The notes: a model not told the origin generated them from the letters alone. Positions 8,032 to 19,034 are shown, counted from the stretch's first letter. The stretch: DNA of 64,000 nt from Cognatundibacterium luofuense (GCF_018139685.1 NZ_JAGSPN010000008.1:124001-188000), one strand, 5' to 3'. Numbers and translations: made by a program.

Positions 8032-10331
8032 TTGCTCAGGAACTGGAAGTTAGTCTGCACATGGCTTTTGTGGAAGCCAGGCAGGCGCGTTATGAATTCA
8101 TCACGGTCGAGCATTTACTGCTGGCATTGCTGGATAATCCTTCGGCTGCGGAAGTACTCCGCGCATGTGCCGTGAATATTGAAGATCTGCGCAAGACGCT
8201 GTCTGTATTCATTGCTGATAATACGCCAACAGTACCTGGTACCAACGAAGTTGATACGCAGCCTACGCTTGGTTTTCAGCGTGTGATCCAGCGTGCGATT
8301 ATGCACGTGCAATCTTCTTCTAACGGTAAAAAAGAAGTAACTGGCGCAAACGTACTGGTAGCTATTTTTGGTGAGAAGGATTCTCACGCTGTTTATTACC
8401 TGCATCAGCAAGGCGTTACCCGACTGGATGTTGTGAATTTCATTTCCCACGGCGTTCGCAAAGATCAGCCGCAGGATACTCACAAATCGCATGAAGGTGC
8501 TGAAGAAGGGCAGGCGGAAGCTGCATCGCGCGAAAATGCGCTGGATCAGTTTACGCAGAATCTGAATCGTCACGCAGCTGAGGGGAAAATCGATCCTCTG
8601 ATTGGTCGTGATTCTGAAGTTGAGCGGGTGATTCAAATTTTATGTCGCCGCCGTAAAAATAATCCTTTGTTGGTTGGTGAAGCGGGCGTAGGTAAAACCG
8701 CGATCGCCGAAGGGCTGGCATTGCGTATCGTGCAGGGTGAAGTACCGGATATTTTGCAGAATGCAGTTGTGTATTCGCTTGATATGGGCGCGCTGCTGGC
8801 AGGTACCAAGTACCGCGGTGATTTCGAACAACGCCTGAAAAGCGTGCTGCGTCAGTTGCGTGAAACTGCGCACGGGATTTTGTTCATTGATGAAATTCAT
8901 ACCATTATCGGTGCTGGTTCCGCTTCAGGCGGAACGCTGGATGCTTCCAATTTGCTGAAGCCAGCTTTGTCTGGTGGTCAGCTGAAATGCATTGGCGCGA
9001 CAACCTATACAGAATACCGTGGTGTATTTGAAAAAGATCATGCGCTTTCCCGTCGCTTCCAGAAGATCGACGTGGCCGAGCCTACAGTTGAACAAACAGT
9101 GCAGATTCTGCGCGGCTTAAAAGCCAAGTTTGAAGAGCATCATAATGTGAAGTATTCTGCGTCTGCGCTGACAACAGCAGCAGAGCTGGCTGCGCGTTAC
9201 ATCAATGACCGGCATTTACCTGACAAAGCAATTGACGTGATTGATGAGGCTGGTGCTGCACAACGTGTACTCCCGAAATCCAAGCAAAAGAAAACGATTG
9301 GTAAGGCTGATATTGAAGATATCATCGCCAAGATCGCCCGTATTCCACCACAAACAGTGAATCAGGATGATCGTGCTAAGTTGCAGACTATTGAGCGTGA
9401 CCTGAAAAACGTGGTTTTCGGTCAGGATCCGGCAATTGAAGCATTATCGTCAGCGATCAAAATGGCGCGTGCTGGTCTTGGTAAAACCGATAAGCCAATC
9501 GGCGCTTTCCTGTTCTCCGGTCCTACCGGCGTCGGTAAAACCGAAGTGGCAAAGCAACTGGCATTTACGCTTGGTATTGAGCTGATTCGCTTCGATATGT
9601 CCGAATATATGGAGCGCCATGCCGTCAGTCGTCTGATCGGCGCACCACCGGGCTACGTTGGTTTTGATCAGGGTGGCTTGCTGACGGAAGCAATCACGAA
9701 GAAGCCGCATGCAGTATTGCTGATGGACGAGATTGAAAAAGCCCATCCGGACGTGTTCAATATTCTGCTACAGGTCATGGATCACGGTACGCTGACGGAC
9801 AATAATGGTCGTAAAGCAGATTTCCGGAATGTGATCATTATTATGACCACGAATGCCGGTGCGGAAAGCCTGCAGAAGCGCAGTATCGGATTCCAGAATA
9901 CGCGTGAGGCTGGCGATGAAATGGCCGATATCAAACGCATGTTCACACCGGAATTCCGTAACCGTCTGGATGCAATTATCAGCTTCCGTTCACTGAACGA
10001 AGAAATTATTCTTCGTGTGGTGGACAAATTCCTGATGCAGCTCGAAGAACAGTTGCATGAGAAAAAAGTGGAGGCCGCATTTACCGATACGCTGCGTAAA
10101 TTCCTCGGCAAAAAAGGCTTTGATCCTCTGATGGGCGCACGCCCAATGGCTCGCCTGATTCAGGATATGATTCGTAAAGCGCTTGCTGATGAATTATTGT
10201 TCGGGCGTCTGGTATCCGGCGGTAAGGTCGTAGTGGATTTAGACGACAACGATCAGATCCGACTGGAATTTTCTGAGGGTGAAAATGATCCACCATCCGG
10301 CGCCTCGCAGGAAGTGGCAGAGTTGGAATAA
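8028..10331 (+). CDS. clpA: ATP-dependent Clp protease ATP-binding subunit ClpA
   Basis: A 767-residue AAA+ unfoldase that feeds substrates into ClpP. An N-terminal double Clp-N domain ([19 protein letters not shown] onward) binds ClpS. Two ATPase modules follow, with Walker A motifs GEAGVGKT near residue 217 and GPTGVGKT near residue 498, and Walker B motifs LFIDEIHT and [11 protein letters not shown]. The start at 8028 is preferred over a longer frame because GGAGGA lies 4 nt upstream and it gives the usual ATGA overlap with clpS. clpP is not in the window. Confidence 0.98.
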   Translation: MIAQELEVSLHMAFVEARQARYEFITVEHLLLALLDNPSAAEVLRACAVNIEDLRKTLSVFIADNTPTVPGTNEVDTQPTLGFQRVIQRAIMHVQSSSNGKKEVTGANVLVAIFGEKDSHAVYYLHQQGVTRLDVVNFISHGVRKDQPQDTHKSHEGAEEGQAEAASRENALDQFTQNLNRHAAEGKIDPLIGRDSEVERVIQILCRRRKNNPLLVGEAGVGKTAIAEGLALRIVQGEVPDILQNAVVYSLDMGALLAGTKYRGDFEQRLKSVLRQLRETAHGILFIDEIHTIIGAGSASGGTLDASNLLKPALSGGQLKCIGATTYTEYRGVFEKDHALSRRFQKIDVAEPTVEQTVQILRGLKAKFEEHHNVKYSASALTTAAELAARYINDRHLPDKAIDVIDEAGAAQRVLPKSKQKKTIGKADIEDIIAKIARIPPQTVNQDDRAKLQTIERDLKNVVFGQDPAIEALSSAIKMARAGLGKTDKPIGAFLFSGPTGVGKTEVAKQLAFTLGIELIRFDMSEYMERHAVSRLIGAPPGYVGFDQGGLLTEAITKKPHAVLLMDEIEKAHPDVFNILLQVMDHGTLTDNNGRKADFRNVIIIMTTNAGAESLQKRSIGFQNTREAGDEMADIKRMFTPEFRNRLDAIISFRSLNEEIILRVVDKFLMQLEEQLHEKKVEAAFTDTLRKFLGKKGFDPLMGARPMARLIQDMIRKALADELLFGRLVSGGKVVVDLDDNDQIRLEFSEGENDPPSGASQEVAELE

Positions 10332-10343
10332 TAATAAATAACA

Positions 10344-10375
10344 AGGGCGGCGTTCGCTGCCCTGTTTCATTTTTT
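10344..10375 (+). terminator. Probable terminator after clpA
   Basis: AGGGCGGC (10344-10351) pairs with GCTGCCCT (10356-10363) with one G-U pair, and a T-rich run follows. Confidence 0.55.
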
Positions 10376-10384
10376 GGGGGACAT

Positions 10385-10663
10385 ATGGCGATTCCGAAAC
10401 CACCGGCATATATGCTGGAATATACAGCCAAAACGATTGAATCAATTTTATCTGCCGCCGCAATTAACGGCCAGGAAGTTGAAGTAGATGTTTATAACCG
10501 CAGTGATGTGAATGAGCGGACAACAGGTACCGGCCGCAGGCTGAAAGACGAGGATGATCAGTTTCTTGTTTGCGTCAGTGTAAACAATGGCATTAACGAA
10601 GATTACTGGAGCTATAACATTGTCCGGGAATCCGCCAGCCGAGCACGTAAAACCAAACGCTGA
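10385..10663 (+). CDS. Small conserved-looking protein of unknown function
   Basis: A 92-residue soluble protein that I do not recognise. It starts MAIPKPPAYMLEYTAKTIES, with the ATG preceded by GGGGGA 4 nt upstream, and ends in a basic tail SRARKTKR. It has no signal peptide, no membrane segment and no cysteine cluster. The good ribosome binding site, a dedicated terminator and typical codon use support a real gene. It sits between clpA and dut but has its own terminators on both sides, so it need not share their function. Confidence 0.72.
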   Translation: MAIPKPPAYMLEYTAKTIESILSAAAINGQEVEVDVYNRSDVNERTTGTGRRLKDEDDQFLVCVSVNNGINEDYWSYNIVRESASRARKTKR

Positions 10664-10686
10664 ATGTTAATGTTCTAGATGCAATA

Positions 10687-10716
10687 AAAAAAGCCGGTTT
10701 TGAACCGGCTTTTTTT
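10687..10716. terminator. Bidirectional terminator
   Basis: AAGCCGGTT (10691-10699) pairs with AACCGGCTT (10703-10711), with A-runs before and T-runs after. It lies between the convergent small gene and dut. Confidence 0.88.
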
Positions 10717-10761
10717 ATTGATACTGAGCAATGCTTAAAGCGATGTGGCCTTCAGATTGCT

Positions 10762-11211
10762 TTATTGCTTACCTGTGCTGCCGAATCCACCTTCGCCACG
10801 GCTGCTGTCACCGAATTCATCGACCACATCAAATTCGACCTGCATCACAGGCACGATGACCAGTTGAGCCAGTCTGTCCATAGGATTCAGTGTGAATGCG
10901 GTCTGACTACGGTTCCAGGTAGAAACCATCAATTGCCCCTGATAATCGGAATCAATCAGACCGACCAGATTGCCCAAAACGATACCGTTTTTATGACCCA
11001 GACCACTGCGTGGCAGAATCATTGCGGCATAACCAGGGTCAGCGATGTGAATTGCGATACCGGTTGGTATCAGAACGGTCTGACCAGGCTCAATGGTAAT
11101 AGCAGTATCAATGCAGGCACGTAAATCGAGGCCAGCGCTGCCCGGCGTACCGTAAGCAGGTAACTGATCTTTCATGCGTTGATCAAGAACTTTTAAAGCG
11201 ACTTTTTTCAT
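10762..11211 (-). CDS. dut: dUTP diphosphatase (dUTPase)
   Basis: A 149-residue homotrimeric dUTPase that hydrolyses dUTP to dUMP and pyrophosphate, keeping uracil out of DNA and supplying dTMP synthesis. All five motifs are visible: [30 protein letters not shown] with the catalytic Asp, [11 protein letters not shown] and the C-terminal arm [10 protein letters not shown]. It follows coaBC on the same strand with a gap of 26 bp, an arrangement common in proteobacteria, and the two are probably cotranscribed. Confidence 0.97.
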   Translation of the reverse strand: MKKVALKVLDQRMKDQLPAYGTPGSAGLDLRACIDTAITIEPGQTVLIPTGIAIHIADPGYAAMILPRSGLGHKNGIVLGNLVGLIDSDYQGQLMVSTWNRSQTAFTLNPMDRLAQLVIVPVMQVEFDVVDEFGDSSRGEGGFGSTGKQ

Positions 11212-11237
11212 AAGAACTCTTCAGAGAAAAACAAAGA

Positions 11238-12440
11238 TCAGTGTGGCAGACGGTTGGCCAGCTCACTGATCAGCATAGCGGCGAGTGCAGTTTTGCTCGC
11301 ACGTGGCAGGGCATGGTGACCATGTTCGTCGAACAGGATCAGTTCATTATCGTCTTTGCCAAATGTCTGATGGCCGATATTACCCACCAGTAAAGGTACA
11401 TTTTTTTTCAGACGCTTGGCGGCACCGTATTCGAGCAGTTGTTCGGACTCAGCAGCAAAGCCGACGCAATACGGTGCATCATCCATCGCAGCAACGCTGG
11501 CCAGAATATCCGGATTTTGTGCGAATTCCAGTTGCGGTAAATCTCCGGCACTGTTTTTCTTCAGTTTCTGATCGCTGGCATTAGCAACCCGCCAGTCAGC
11601 GACAGCGGCAACGGCAATAAATGCATCCTGACGTTGCGTCAGCAGGTTTGCCATGACGGCATCATGCATTTGCTGTGCGGTTTGTATGCTAATACGTTGC
11701 ACGCCATACGGAGCAGGCATTGCAACAGGGCCGGATACCAGCGTTACCTGTGCACCGGCACGGTATGCCGCTTCGGCGATGGCATAACCCATTTTGCCGG
11801 ATGATAAATTGGTGATGCCGCGTACCGGATCAATCGGTTCAAACGTCGGGCCCGCAGTAATCAGTAAATGCTTGCCAGCCAGCACTTTTGGGGTGAAAGC
11901 GGCGATCATTTCTTCCAGCAATTCTTCGGGTTCCAGCATGCGCCCATAACCAGTTTCGCCGCAGGCTTGCGCGCCGGCAGCAGGGCCGAGTAGCTGCAGG
12001 CCATCCAGACGCAGGGTGGCGACATTACGTTGCGTTGCCGCGTTTTGCCACATTTCCACATTCATCGCCGGTGCAATCAGCAATGGTAAATGGGCAGGGC
12101 GGGCAATACACAGTGTGGACAATAAATCGTCACACAGGCCATTGGCCAGCTTCGCCATGAAATTGGTGCTGCAAGGCGCAATCAGAATCGCATCTGCATC
12201 GCGGGTCAGATCGATATGCGGCATATTGTTAGGGATGCGGCTGTCCCAGGCATCGGTGTACACCGTTTGGCCGGACAAGGCTTGCATGGTGACCGGCGTG
12301 ATGAACTGAGTCGCAGATGCGGTCATAACCACTTGCACACTGGCTCCGGCTTTGACCAGCGCGCGCGTCAGTTCTGCCACCTTGTAGCAGGCGACGCCGC
12401 CGGTCATGCCGAGCACAATTTTTTTACCCTGCAATACCAT
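11238..12440 (-). CDS. coaBC: Bifunctional phosphopantothenoylcysteine decarboxylase/synthetase
   Basis: A 400-residue coenzyme A enzyme. The N-terminal CoaC flavoprotein half starts KKIVLGMTGGVACYKVAEL, has the catalytic His in NMPHIDLTR, the APAMNVEMW motif and the CGETGYGRM loop with its Cys. The C-terminal CoaB half (from about residue 190, HLLITAGPTFEPIDPVRG) has the Rossmann nucleotide-binding features and the KLKKNS lysine segment. AAGGAG lies just upstream of the ATG. lspA ends 10 bp before it on the same strand, so the genes are coupled. Confidence 0.97.
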   Translation of the reverse strand: MVLQGKKIVLGMTGGVACYKVAELTRALVKAGASVQVVMTASATQFITPVTMQALSGQTVYTDAWDSRIPNNMPHIDLTRDADAILIAPCSTNFMAKLANGLCDDLLSTLCIARPAHLPLLIAPAMNVEMWQNAATQRNVATLRLDGLQLLGPAAGAQACGETGYGRMLEPEELLEEMIAAFTPKVLAGKHLLITAGPTFEPIDPVRGITNLSSGKMGYAIAEAAYRAGAQVTLVSGPVAMPAPYGVQRISIQTAQQMHDAVMANLLTQRQDAFIAVAAVADWRVANASDQKLKKNSAGDLPQLEFAQNPDILASVAAMDDAPYCVGFAAESEQLLEYGAAKRLKKNVPLLVGNIGHQTFGKDDNELILFDEHGHHALPRASKTALAAMLISELANRLPH

Positions 12441-12449
12441 GGCAACTCC

Positions 12450-12965
12450 TTACTTATTCACGCGGCGCAATTCATCCAGAATGAACAATGCTGCACCAAG
12501 GCAGATTGCGCTGTCCGCCAGATTGAAGGCCGGGAAATGGTAAATTTCCTGATAGTGAAAATCCAGAAAATCGATGACATGACTATAGAGTACGCGATCA
12601 ATCACATTGCCGATGGCACCTCCCATGATCAGTGACAAAGCCGCGCAAAACATTTTCTGACTACTGTTTTTAAATAACAGCCAGCTGATGTATGCCGCAG
12701 CACCCAGACCCAGTACGGTAAAGAAATAGCGTTGCCAGCCAGATTCGGTGGCCAGCATACCGAATGCTGCCCCTCTGTTATAGACCAGCGTCAGATTAAA
12801 AAACGAGGTCACGCTCAGGGTTTCTGCAAAAGAAAACAAACGCGTGATCGTGATTTTGGTGACCTGATCCAGCAAGACGACAATAGCCGCGATGCCAAGC
12901 CACAGGATAAACGCGCTGTTAGAACGGGAATTGCCAACCGGCAGCACTTTCTTTTTTGTTGCCAT
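12450..12965 (-). CDS. lspA: Lipoprotein signal peptidase (signal peptidase II)
   Basis: A 171-residue inner-membrane aspartyl protease that removes signal peptides from prolipoproteins. Four membrane helices are visible. The catalytic aspartates lie in GGAIGNVIDRV and FNLADSAI, and the VYNRGAAFGML motif is intact. The ATG at 12963-12965 (MATKKKVLPV) was chosen; the longer frame would use TTG. An intrinsic terminator separates it from ileS upstream, unusual for a gene pair that is cotranscribed in many proteobacteria. Confidence 0.95.
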   Translation of the reverse strand: MATKKKVLPVGNSRSNSAFILWLGIAAIVVLLDQVTKITITRLFSFAETLSVTSFFNLTLVYNRGAAFGMLATESGWQRYFFTVLGLGAAAYISWLLFKNSSQKMFCAALSLIMGGAIGNVIDRVLYSHVIDFLDFHYQEIYHFPAFNLADSAICLGAALFILDELRRVNK

Positions 12966-13019
12966 AACGTGTATCAACCAATGTCAGGATAAGCGCAGCA
13001 GCGGACTGCTGCTGCACAG

Positions 13020-13044
13020 AAAAAAGCGGGGAAGATCCCCGCTT
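13020..13044 (-). terminator. Terminator-like hairpin between ileS and lspA
   Basis: AAGCGGGGA (13024-13032) pairs with TCCCCGCTT (13036-13044) around a 3-nt loop, and on the minus strand is followed by a U-run. It would stop or attenuate transcription leaving ileS before lspA. Confidence 0.8.
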
Positions 13045-13055
13045 GTCGCGACGCA

Positions 13056-15923
13056 TCAGGCAAACTGACGCGCTTCACCTTCGCCGAACAGATTGCTGTG
13101 GCAACGGCCGCACAGACCAGCATGATCCGCGTGGCTGCCAACGTCGGCACGGTAGTGCCAGCAGCGTTCGCATTTCTGATGCGAGGATGGTGTGACCAGT
13201 ACCTGCTCTTCTTCGGCAGTTGCTACTTCACGCACGACTGCTGCCGACACGATCAGAGGGAATTTCAGGTCATCGGCAAAGCTGCTGAGTACCGCAAACT
13301 TTTCGCCGCTGGCGAAAATTTCCAGTTCTGCCTGCAGGGAGGAACCGATTTTACCTTCCATGCGGACTTCTTCCAGTTGCTTGGTCACCTGATTCCGTAC
13401 GTCGCGCAGAATCGCGTAACGCGCCAGCAGTGCTTCTGCATCCGCAATCGCAGGTAACTGGTAGAAAGTCTGTGTGAAGATGGTTTCGTCACTGTCTTTG
13501 AAGCTTTGCTCACCGGCAAAGAATGCCCATGCTTCTTCGGCTGTGAATGACAATACCGGAGCCAGCAAGCGCAGCATGGTATGGGTCAGATGCCAGATCG
13601 CAGTCTGAGCAGAACGGCGTGCCGGAGAATTCACACCGCTGGTGTACAGACGGTCTTTCAGCACGTCCAGATAGAAACCGCCGAGGTCTTCCGAGCAGTA
13701 AGTCTGCAGCTTGGCGACGACAGGATGGAATTCGTATTTGTCGAAATGCGCCAGCACTTCGGTTTGCAGTGCATTCACACTGGCGATAGCAAAACGGTCG
13801 ATTTCCAGCATATCGCTGATCGCGACGGAATCGGTTGCCGGATTGAAGTCCGAAGTATTTGCCAGCAGGAAGCGCAGGGTGTTACGGATACGGCGATAGG
13901 CTTCGGTCACACGTTTCAGGATTTCATCTGAAATCGACAATTCACCGGAGTAATCGGTCGATGCCACCCACAGACGCAGAATGTCAGCGCCCAGCGTATC
14001 AGTGATTTCACGCGGTGCAATTGTGTTGCCCAGCGATTTGGACATCTTGCGGCCTTCGCCGTCCACGGTAAAGCCGTGTGTCAGCAGGGCTTTGTAAGGC
14101 GCGCGGCCATCCAGCATAGAACCGGTCAGCAGGGAAGAGTGGAACCAGCCACGATGCTGATCCGAACCTTCCAGATACAGATCGGCAGGGAAGCTCAGTT
14201 GTTCCGCATGGGAACCGCGCAATACAGTTTTATGGGTGATGCCGGAATCAAACCAGACGTCCAGCGTGTCACGGTTTTTCTCGTACATCGCCGCATCTTC
14301 TGCGCCCAGCAATTCTTCTGCGGTCAGCGCATGCCATGCTTCAATACCTTGCTGCTCAACACGTTGTGCGATTTGTTCCAGCAATTCCGGCGTGCGCGGA
14401 TGCAGGGCACCGGTTTCTTTGTGGATAAAGAAAGCCATCGGCACACCCCACTGACGCTGACGCGACAGTGTCCAGTCCGGACGGTTGGCAATCATGCCTT
14501 GCAGGCGGGCTTTACCCCATGCCGGGAAGAATGCAGTTTGCTCAACAGCATTCAGCGCTGTGGTACGCAGGGAATCACCACCGTCTTTCGGTGTGTTATC
14601 CATGCTGGCGAACCATTGCGACGTGGCGCGGTAAATGATCGGGGTTTTATGGCGCCAGCAGTGCATGTAGCTGTGGTCAAACATTTTCAGCGAGAACAGC
14701 GTGCCGGCATTGCGCAATGCTTCGCAGATCGGCTTGGATGCTTCCCAGATCGTCATGCCGGCAAACAGTGGCAGTGTCGATGCATAGCGGCCATCGCCCA
14801 TGACCGGCGCGATGATGTCGGCATCTTTCATGCCGTGGGCTTTGCAGGACTGGAAATCTTCGATACCGTAAGCAGGTGCGGAGTGGACGACACCGGTACC
14901 GCTGTCGGTGGTCACGTAGTCGCCCAGATATACCGGTGACAGACGCGCATAGCCTTCGTGAGCAGCGGTCAGCGGATGCTTGAAGCTGATGCCGGCCAGT
15001 TTTTCACCGGTAGTGGTAGCGATGACTTCACCTTGCAATTCCCAGCGTTGCAAACTGCTTTCCACCAGATCCTGCGCGATCAGCAACAGAATGGTTTCGC
15101 CGTTACGTTCGGTTTTGACCAGCGCATACACCACTTCCGGATGCATATTCAGCGCCTGATTCGACGGGATAGTCCACGGTGTGGTAGTCCAGATCACGCA
15201 GTAACCGGTTTGTACCGGCAGGGCGCTGAGGCCGAATGCCGCCGCCAGTTTGTCATGTTCAGCAAACGGGAAGCCGACGTCGATCGACGGATCACGCTTG
15301 TTTTCGTATTCCACTTCCGCTTCCGCCAGTGCGGAGCCGCAATCGAAACACCAGTTCACCGGTTTCAGACCACGGTACACATAGCCTTTTTCCAGCAGGG
15401 TGCCGAGCGCACGGATTTCGTCCGCTTCGTTGCTGAAGTTCATGGTTTTGTAAGGATTATCCCATTCGCCCAGCACACCCAGACGGCGGAAACCGGTTTT
15501 CTGGTTATCAATTTGCTGATTCGCGTAAGCGCGGGCTTTCTGGATCACTTCATCCACCGGCAGGTTTTTGCCGTGCAGTTTTTCAATCTGGATTTCGATC
15601 GGCATGCCGTGGCAATCCCAGCCCGGGACATACGGTGCATCAAAGCCGCCCAGTGTGCGTGCTTTGATAATCATGTCTTTCAGAATTTTATTGACGGCGT
15701 GACCCAGATGGATGTCACCGTTTGCATACGGAGGACCATCGTGCAGGATGAATTTCGGACGACCGGCAGCGGCTTTGCGCACACGTTCGTAGATTTGTTT
15801 GTCCTGCCATTGTTTTACCCAGTTCGGTTCGCGCTTGGCCAGATCACCGCGCATAGGGAAAGCTGTTTCGGTCATATTGACCGGATATTTGCTGGCAGGT
15901 TTCGCCGTTTTCTTATCAGACAT
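13056..15923 (-). CDS. ileS: Isoleucyl-tRNA synthetase
   Basis: A 955-residue class Ia aminoacyl-tRNA synthetase that charges tRNA-Ile and edits misactivated valine. The HIGH-type motif reads [13 protein letters not shown], the KMSKS loop reads [10 protein letters not shown], and the editing domain lies between them ([18 protein letters not shown]). The C-terminal zinc finger has [17 protein letters not shown] then CGRCHSN, with four Cys. Length and architecture are those of the bacterial type I enzyme. ribF lies 72 bp upstream on the same strand. Confidence 0.98.
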   Translation of the reverse strand: MSDKKTAKPASKYPVNMTETAFPMRGDLAKREPNWVKQWQDKQIYERVRKAAAGRPKFILHDGPPYANGDIHLGHAVNKILKDMIIKARTLGGFDAPYVPGWDCHGMPIEIQIEKLHGKNLPVDEVIQKARAYANQQIDNQKTGFRRLGVLGEWDNPYKTMNFSNEADEIRALGTLLEKGYVYRGLKPVNWCFDCGSALAEAEVEYENKRDPSIDVGFPFAEHDKLAAAFGLSALPVQTGYCVIWTTTPWTIPSNQALNMHPEVVYALVKTERNGETILLLIAQDLVESSLQRWELQGEVIATTTGEKLAGISFKHPLTAAHEGYARLSPVYLGDYVTTDSGTGVVHSAPAYGIEDFQSCKAHGMKDADIIAPVMGDGRYASTLPLFAGMTIWEASKPICEALRNAGTLFSLKMFDHSYMHCWRHKTPIIYRATSQWFASMDNTPKDGGDSLRTTALNAVEQTAFFPAWGKARLQGMIANRPDWTLSRQRQWGVPMAFFIHKETGALHPRTPELLEQIAQRVEQQGIEAWHALTAEELLGAEDAAMYEKNRDTLDVWFDSGITHKTVLRGSHAEQLSFPADLYLEGSDQHRGWFHSSLLTGSMLDGRAPYKALLTHGFTVDGEGRKMSKSLGNTIAPREITDTLGADILRLWVASTDYSGELSISDEILKRVTEAYRRIRNTLRFLLANTSDFNPATDSVAISDMLEIDRFAIASVNALQTEVLAHFDKYEFHPVVAKLQTYCSEDLGGFYLDVLKDRLYTSGVNSPARRSAQTAIWHLTHTMLRLLAPVLSFTAEEAWAFFAGEQSFKDSDETIFTQTFYQLPAIADAEALLARYAILRDVRNQVTKQLEEVRMEGKIGSSLQAELEIFASGEKFAVLSSFADDLKFPLIVSAAVVREVATAEEEQVLVTPSSHQKCERCWHYRADVGSHADHAGLCGRCHSNLFGEGEARQFA

Positions 15924-15995
15924 AATTAAGAGAATTTGCTAAAAATGGTTGGACTCACCGGAACGCCGGTGCGGAAAGCGGGTGTTTTCCGGTGG

Positions 15996-16976
15996 TCAAA
16001 TTCGGTCGGTTGCGGAACTGGCCGGTATGCGTGCCTGATCGCGGAAATACGCTCTGGCCTGACTCGCATCATTTTCGATGGCGGCGGTCAGGGTTTCGAG
16101 ATCATGGTATTTCTCTTCATCGCGCAGCTTTTTCAGGAATTCAATCTGCACGACTTTGCCGTAGGCGTGGCCGCTGTAATCGAATACATGCGTTTCCAGC
16201 AGCACGCGGCCATTGTCTTCCACGGTAGGACGCACGCCGAGACTGGCGACGGCCGGCAAAGGCTGGTCGGACAGACCATGTACCTGCACTACGAAAATGC
16301 CGTTGACGGCAGGGCGCTGGTGCGCAATGCGCAGGTTCAGCGTCGGGAAGCCGATGGTGCGGCCCAGTTTTTGCCCGTGAACCACGTGGCCGGAAATGCG
16401 GTAGCTGTGGCCGAGTAAATCGCTGGCATGGCTGAAATCACCGGCGGCCAGTGCGGCGCGCACAGCGGAAGAAGAGATACGGATATCACCGTTTTTGACG
16501 GCGGGTAACACACTGACTTCAAAGCCATAGCGCTGGCCGGCTTCTTTCAGGGTGTCGGTATTACCGGCGCGGCGTGCGCCAAAGCAAAAATCTTCGCCGA
16601 CCATCAGCCATTTCACATGCAAGCCTTCCACCAGAATCTGGCGGATAAATTCTTCCGGCGACAGCGATGCGAAATGCTGATTGAAGTGTTCCACAATCAC
16701 GCGGTCAACACCGGCGTTTTGCAGGGATGATAAGTTGTCGCGCAGATTGGCGATACGGGACGGTGCTTTGGAGACATCGCCGGCCAGACGTGCAAAGAAA
16801 GCACGCGGGTGCGGCTCAAAAGTCATGACCGCAGATTCCAGCCCGAGCCGGTCTGCCGCAGCGCGCAAATGGGCGAGCAGCGTCTGGTGTCCGAGATGAA
16901 CACCGTCAAAATTACCGATTGCCAGCGCACATGGTGCGCGCGAGGCGGCATTGGGAAGTCCGCGAAATACCCTCAT
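15996..16976 (-). CDS. ribF: Bifunctional riboflavin kinase/FAD synthetase
   Basis: A 326-residue enzyme that phosphorylates riboflavin to FMN and adenylylates it to FAD. The N-terminal nucleotidyltransferase half has ALAIGNFDGVHLGHQTLL and the WLMVGEDFCFGARRAGN loop. The C-terminal flavokinase has the GRTIGFPTLNL motif and the conserved LLETHVFDY Glu region. The ATG at 16974-16976 (MRVFRGLPNA) is preceded by GGAAA; a longer frame would begin with TTG. The order ribF-ileS-lspA is a classic proteobacterial set. Confidence 0.96.
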   Translation of the reverse strand: MRVFRGLPNAASRAPCALAIGNFDGVHLGHQTLLAHLRAAADRLGLESAVMTFEPHPRAFFARLAGDVSKAPSRIANLRDNLSSLQNAGVDRVIVEHFNQHFASLSPEEFIRQILVEGLHVKWLMVGEDFCFGARRAGNTDTLKEAGQRYGFEVSVLPAVKNGDIRISSSAVRAALAAGDFSHASDLLGHSYRISGHVVHGQKLGRTIGFPTLNLRIAHQRPAVNGIFVVQVHGLSDQPLPAVASLGVRPTVEDNGRVLLETHVFDYSGHAYGKVVQIEFLKKLRDEEKYHDLETLTAAIENDASQARAYFRDQARIPASSATDRI

Positions 16977-17177
16977 TGTTTCCGGAAAAATCTGCTGCAA
17001 AGCGTCAGATTATAAATGCTTTCGGCCATTTCAGCCGCAAATTGCCTGTGTTTGCGCCAGAAGAACGCCTCGGTCGGCTTGTTCTGCGCAGACGCCGGCC
17101 TTGTTGCGTCGCACAGAGGGGCGCTGTTCATGCACTCGCCGCCAGCTGCGGACGGTCAAAAAGCCATTTTTCAGCCT

Positions 17178-17283
17178 AAATGCGGTGTTCTGCACAGAAA
17201 AAAGCCGGTTTTTAGAGGACGTCCGCAGAAACACTGGCTGAGCGGGCAGGTCGAAATTTGCCCGAATGACGATTTCTGCAGAG
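17178..17283 (-). repeat. Dispersed intergenic repeat, type I copy 1 (inverted)
   Basis: This copy is oriented opposite to those at 52553 and 54588. It has the terminal motif AAATGCGGTGTTCTGCACAG at 17178-17197 and a diverged partner GAATGACGATTTCTGCA near the other end. In between, the reverse complement reads CCTGCCCGCTCAGCCAGT, then GCGGACGTCC and GGCTTTTTT, matching the core of the other two copies. The rest of the gap 16977-17313 shows nothing else I can name. Confidence 0.72.
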
Positions 17284-17313
17284 CCTTGCCTGCTGATCTG
17301 TGGCAGATCAGGA

Positions 17314-17526
17314 TCAGTGGTGGTGCGACCAGGTCACAGAATCGGAAGCCAGATAAGAAGCAACGGCTTCTTTATCACCGGTGGCATGCTTCATCACTTG
17401 TCCGCAATCGCAAATACCCTGATACGGGGAAATATGTGAGCAGGCTGACACTTTTTGCAGAAACACTTTGACTGGCTTCTGGCAGGAAGTGCATTTAAAG
17501 GTCAGGATGCGGGCTGGTTTGGACAT
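17314..17526 (-). CDS. Small zinc-ribbon-like protein
   Basis: A 70-residue soluble protein with cysteines arranged C12-x2-C15, C29, then C39-x-C41. Together with several His residues (H31 and a terminal HHH) this looks like a small metal-binding ribbon. It starts MSKPARILTFKCTSCQKPVK, with GAGAG upstream of the ATG. I do not recognise a named family. Context does not help: it lies between ribF and a methyltransferase gene with spacing on both sides. A structural Zn site is inferred from the Cys pattern only. Confidence 0.68.
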   Translation of the reverse strand: MSKPARILTFKCTSCQKPVKVFLQKVSACSHISPYQGICDCGQVMKHATGDKEAVASYLASDSVTWSHHH

Positions 17527-17667
17527 AGAACACTCTCAGAATTTCAGAAAAACAAAATCAACACAAACAACAAAAACAAAACGAAGCAAAACAAAAAACG
17601 TGCAATCAGTATGAATGCGCAACGCAGTCATCCGTATCGCCAGCCGGCAAATACCGCGCTGACTTAC

Positions 17668-18813
17668 TTACAAATGATGACGCAAGCGCCACAGTGACGT
17701 CACTTCCTGTGAACGGGCGCGGTGCAGCGGATCGGTGTTATCGGTGGCTTTGGCATGACGCGGACGGATATCCATTTTGCCTGCCACCACCAGACCGGCG
17801 GCGCTGATCAGCGCGAACAATTCATCTTTACCGCGCAAACCCAGATGCTCAGCCAGATCCGACATAATCAGCCAGGCTTCGCCATCGTCAGTCAGATGTG
17901 CTTTCAGGCCGTTCAGGAAGCCGCGCAGCATGCGGCTGTCCGGATCATAGACCGCGTATTCGATGGCGGAACTCGGACGTGCCGGTAACCATGGCGGATT
18001 ACAGATAATCAGCGGTGCTTTGCCTTCTGGAAATAAATCGGCAGTTTGCAGCGTGACTTGCGCAGCCACGCCTAAACGCTGCAGATTGTCCGCTGCACAA
18101 GCCAGCGCACGCTGATCCTGATCAGTGGCGATAATGCGGCGCACGCCTTTGCGCGCCAGCACCGCTGCCAGTACGCCTGTACCGGTGCCGATATCAAATG
18201 CCAGTTCGTCTGAAGGCAGACGGGCTTTCTGTACCAGATCGATGTATTCGCCGCGTATTGGTGAAAACACGCCGTAATACGGGTGAATTTTGCCGCCGAG
18301 TGCGGGAATCTCCACACCGTTTTTGCGCCATTCATAGGCACCGATGATACCCAGCAATTCGCGCAGCGATAAGGCGAAGGCTTCCCCTTCGGCAACGCCG
18401 GCTTGCGTCAGTGCCAGTTTCACATCCGGTGCGCGGCGCAGCGGAATGCGCAGATCGCCGTTGACTGGTATCAGTACCATGCCGAGAATGCGGGCGCGGT
18501 GCGCCTGTGCCTGACGGTGCTGATGGAAAATCTGGGTGATATCGCTGCTGACTGGTTTGGCATTGCGTGAACTTTTCTTTTCCAGACGGCGTCCCAGTGC
18601 CTGTACCAGTTGACGGGCCTGATGATAATCACCCTGCCACAATAAAGCGGTGCCTTCGCACGCCAGTTTGTAAGCCTGATCGGCGGGCATGCGGTCATCC
18701 GCCAGCAGCACTTTTTTGGGCGGTGCGCTGCCATTTTCGGAGCGCCACAGGCAGGAGCGTTGTTCGCCATCCTGCTCCCAGTGCAGGTGGCCGGGCAGGG
18801 TATCAGTCGTCAT
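17668..18813 (-). CDS. Class I SAM-dependent methyltransferase (MTS/N6-adenine or glutamine type)
   Basis: A 381-residue protein. The C-terminal half is a Rossmann methyltransferase with motif I as FDIGTGTGVLAAVLARKG, an acidic TDQDQRAL strand end, and the NPPW catalytic motif in PLIICNPPWLPARP. NPPW/NPPY marks enzymes that methylate amide or exocyclic nitrogens (PrmC, RsmC, TrmN6 and relatives). The N-terminal 180 residues are a separate helical region that I cannot assign. The substrate is unknown. The start at 18811-18813 (MTTDTLPGHLHWEQ) replaces a longer non-ATG frame. Confidence 0.78.
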   Translation of the reverse strand: MTTDTLPGHLHWEQDGEQRSCLWRSENGSAPPKKVLLADDRMPADQAYKLACEGTALLWQGDYHQARQLVQALGRRLEKKSSRNAKPVSSDITQIFHQHRQAQAHRARILGMVLIPVNGDLRIPLRRAPDVKLALTQAGVAEGEAFALSLRELLGIIGAYEWRKNGVEIPALGGKIHPYYGVFSPIRGEYIDLVQKARLPSDELAFDIGTGTGVLAAVLARKGVRRIIATDQDQRALACAADNLQRLGVAAQVTLQTADLFPEGKAPLIICNPPWLPARPSSAIEYAVYDPDSRMLRGFLNGLKAHLTDDGEAWLIMSDLAEHLGLRGKDELFALISAAGLVVAGKMDIRPRHAKATDNTDPLHRARSQEVTSLWRLRHHL

Positions 18814-19034
18814 CACAGTCAGAAATTCCAAAGTGCAGCAGCAAAGGGCGTAGTGTAGCAAAGAAGGGCGGATTCACAGAATGCTGGCACTCCGGCCGTA
18901 TTTTGTGTTTAATCACCGTTCCCGAAAAAAGCCTGATTGCAAAGTTGTTGTGCGGGCTGGCGGGGCAGTGGACGGTAGCCGCCGTAAATGGCAGGCATGG
19001 CGCGCTGCAAAGAATAATGAATAAGGGAAACAAG

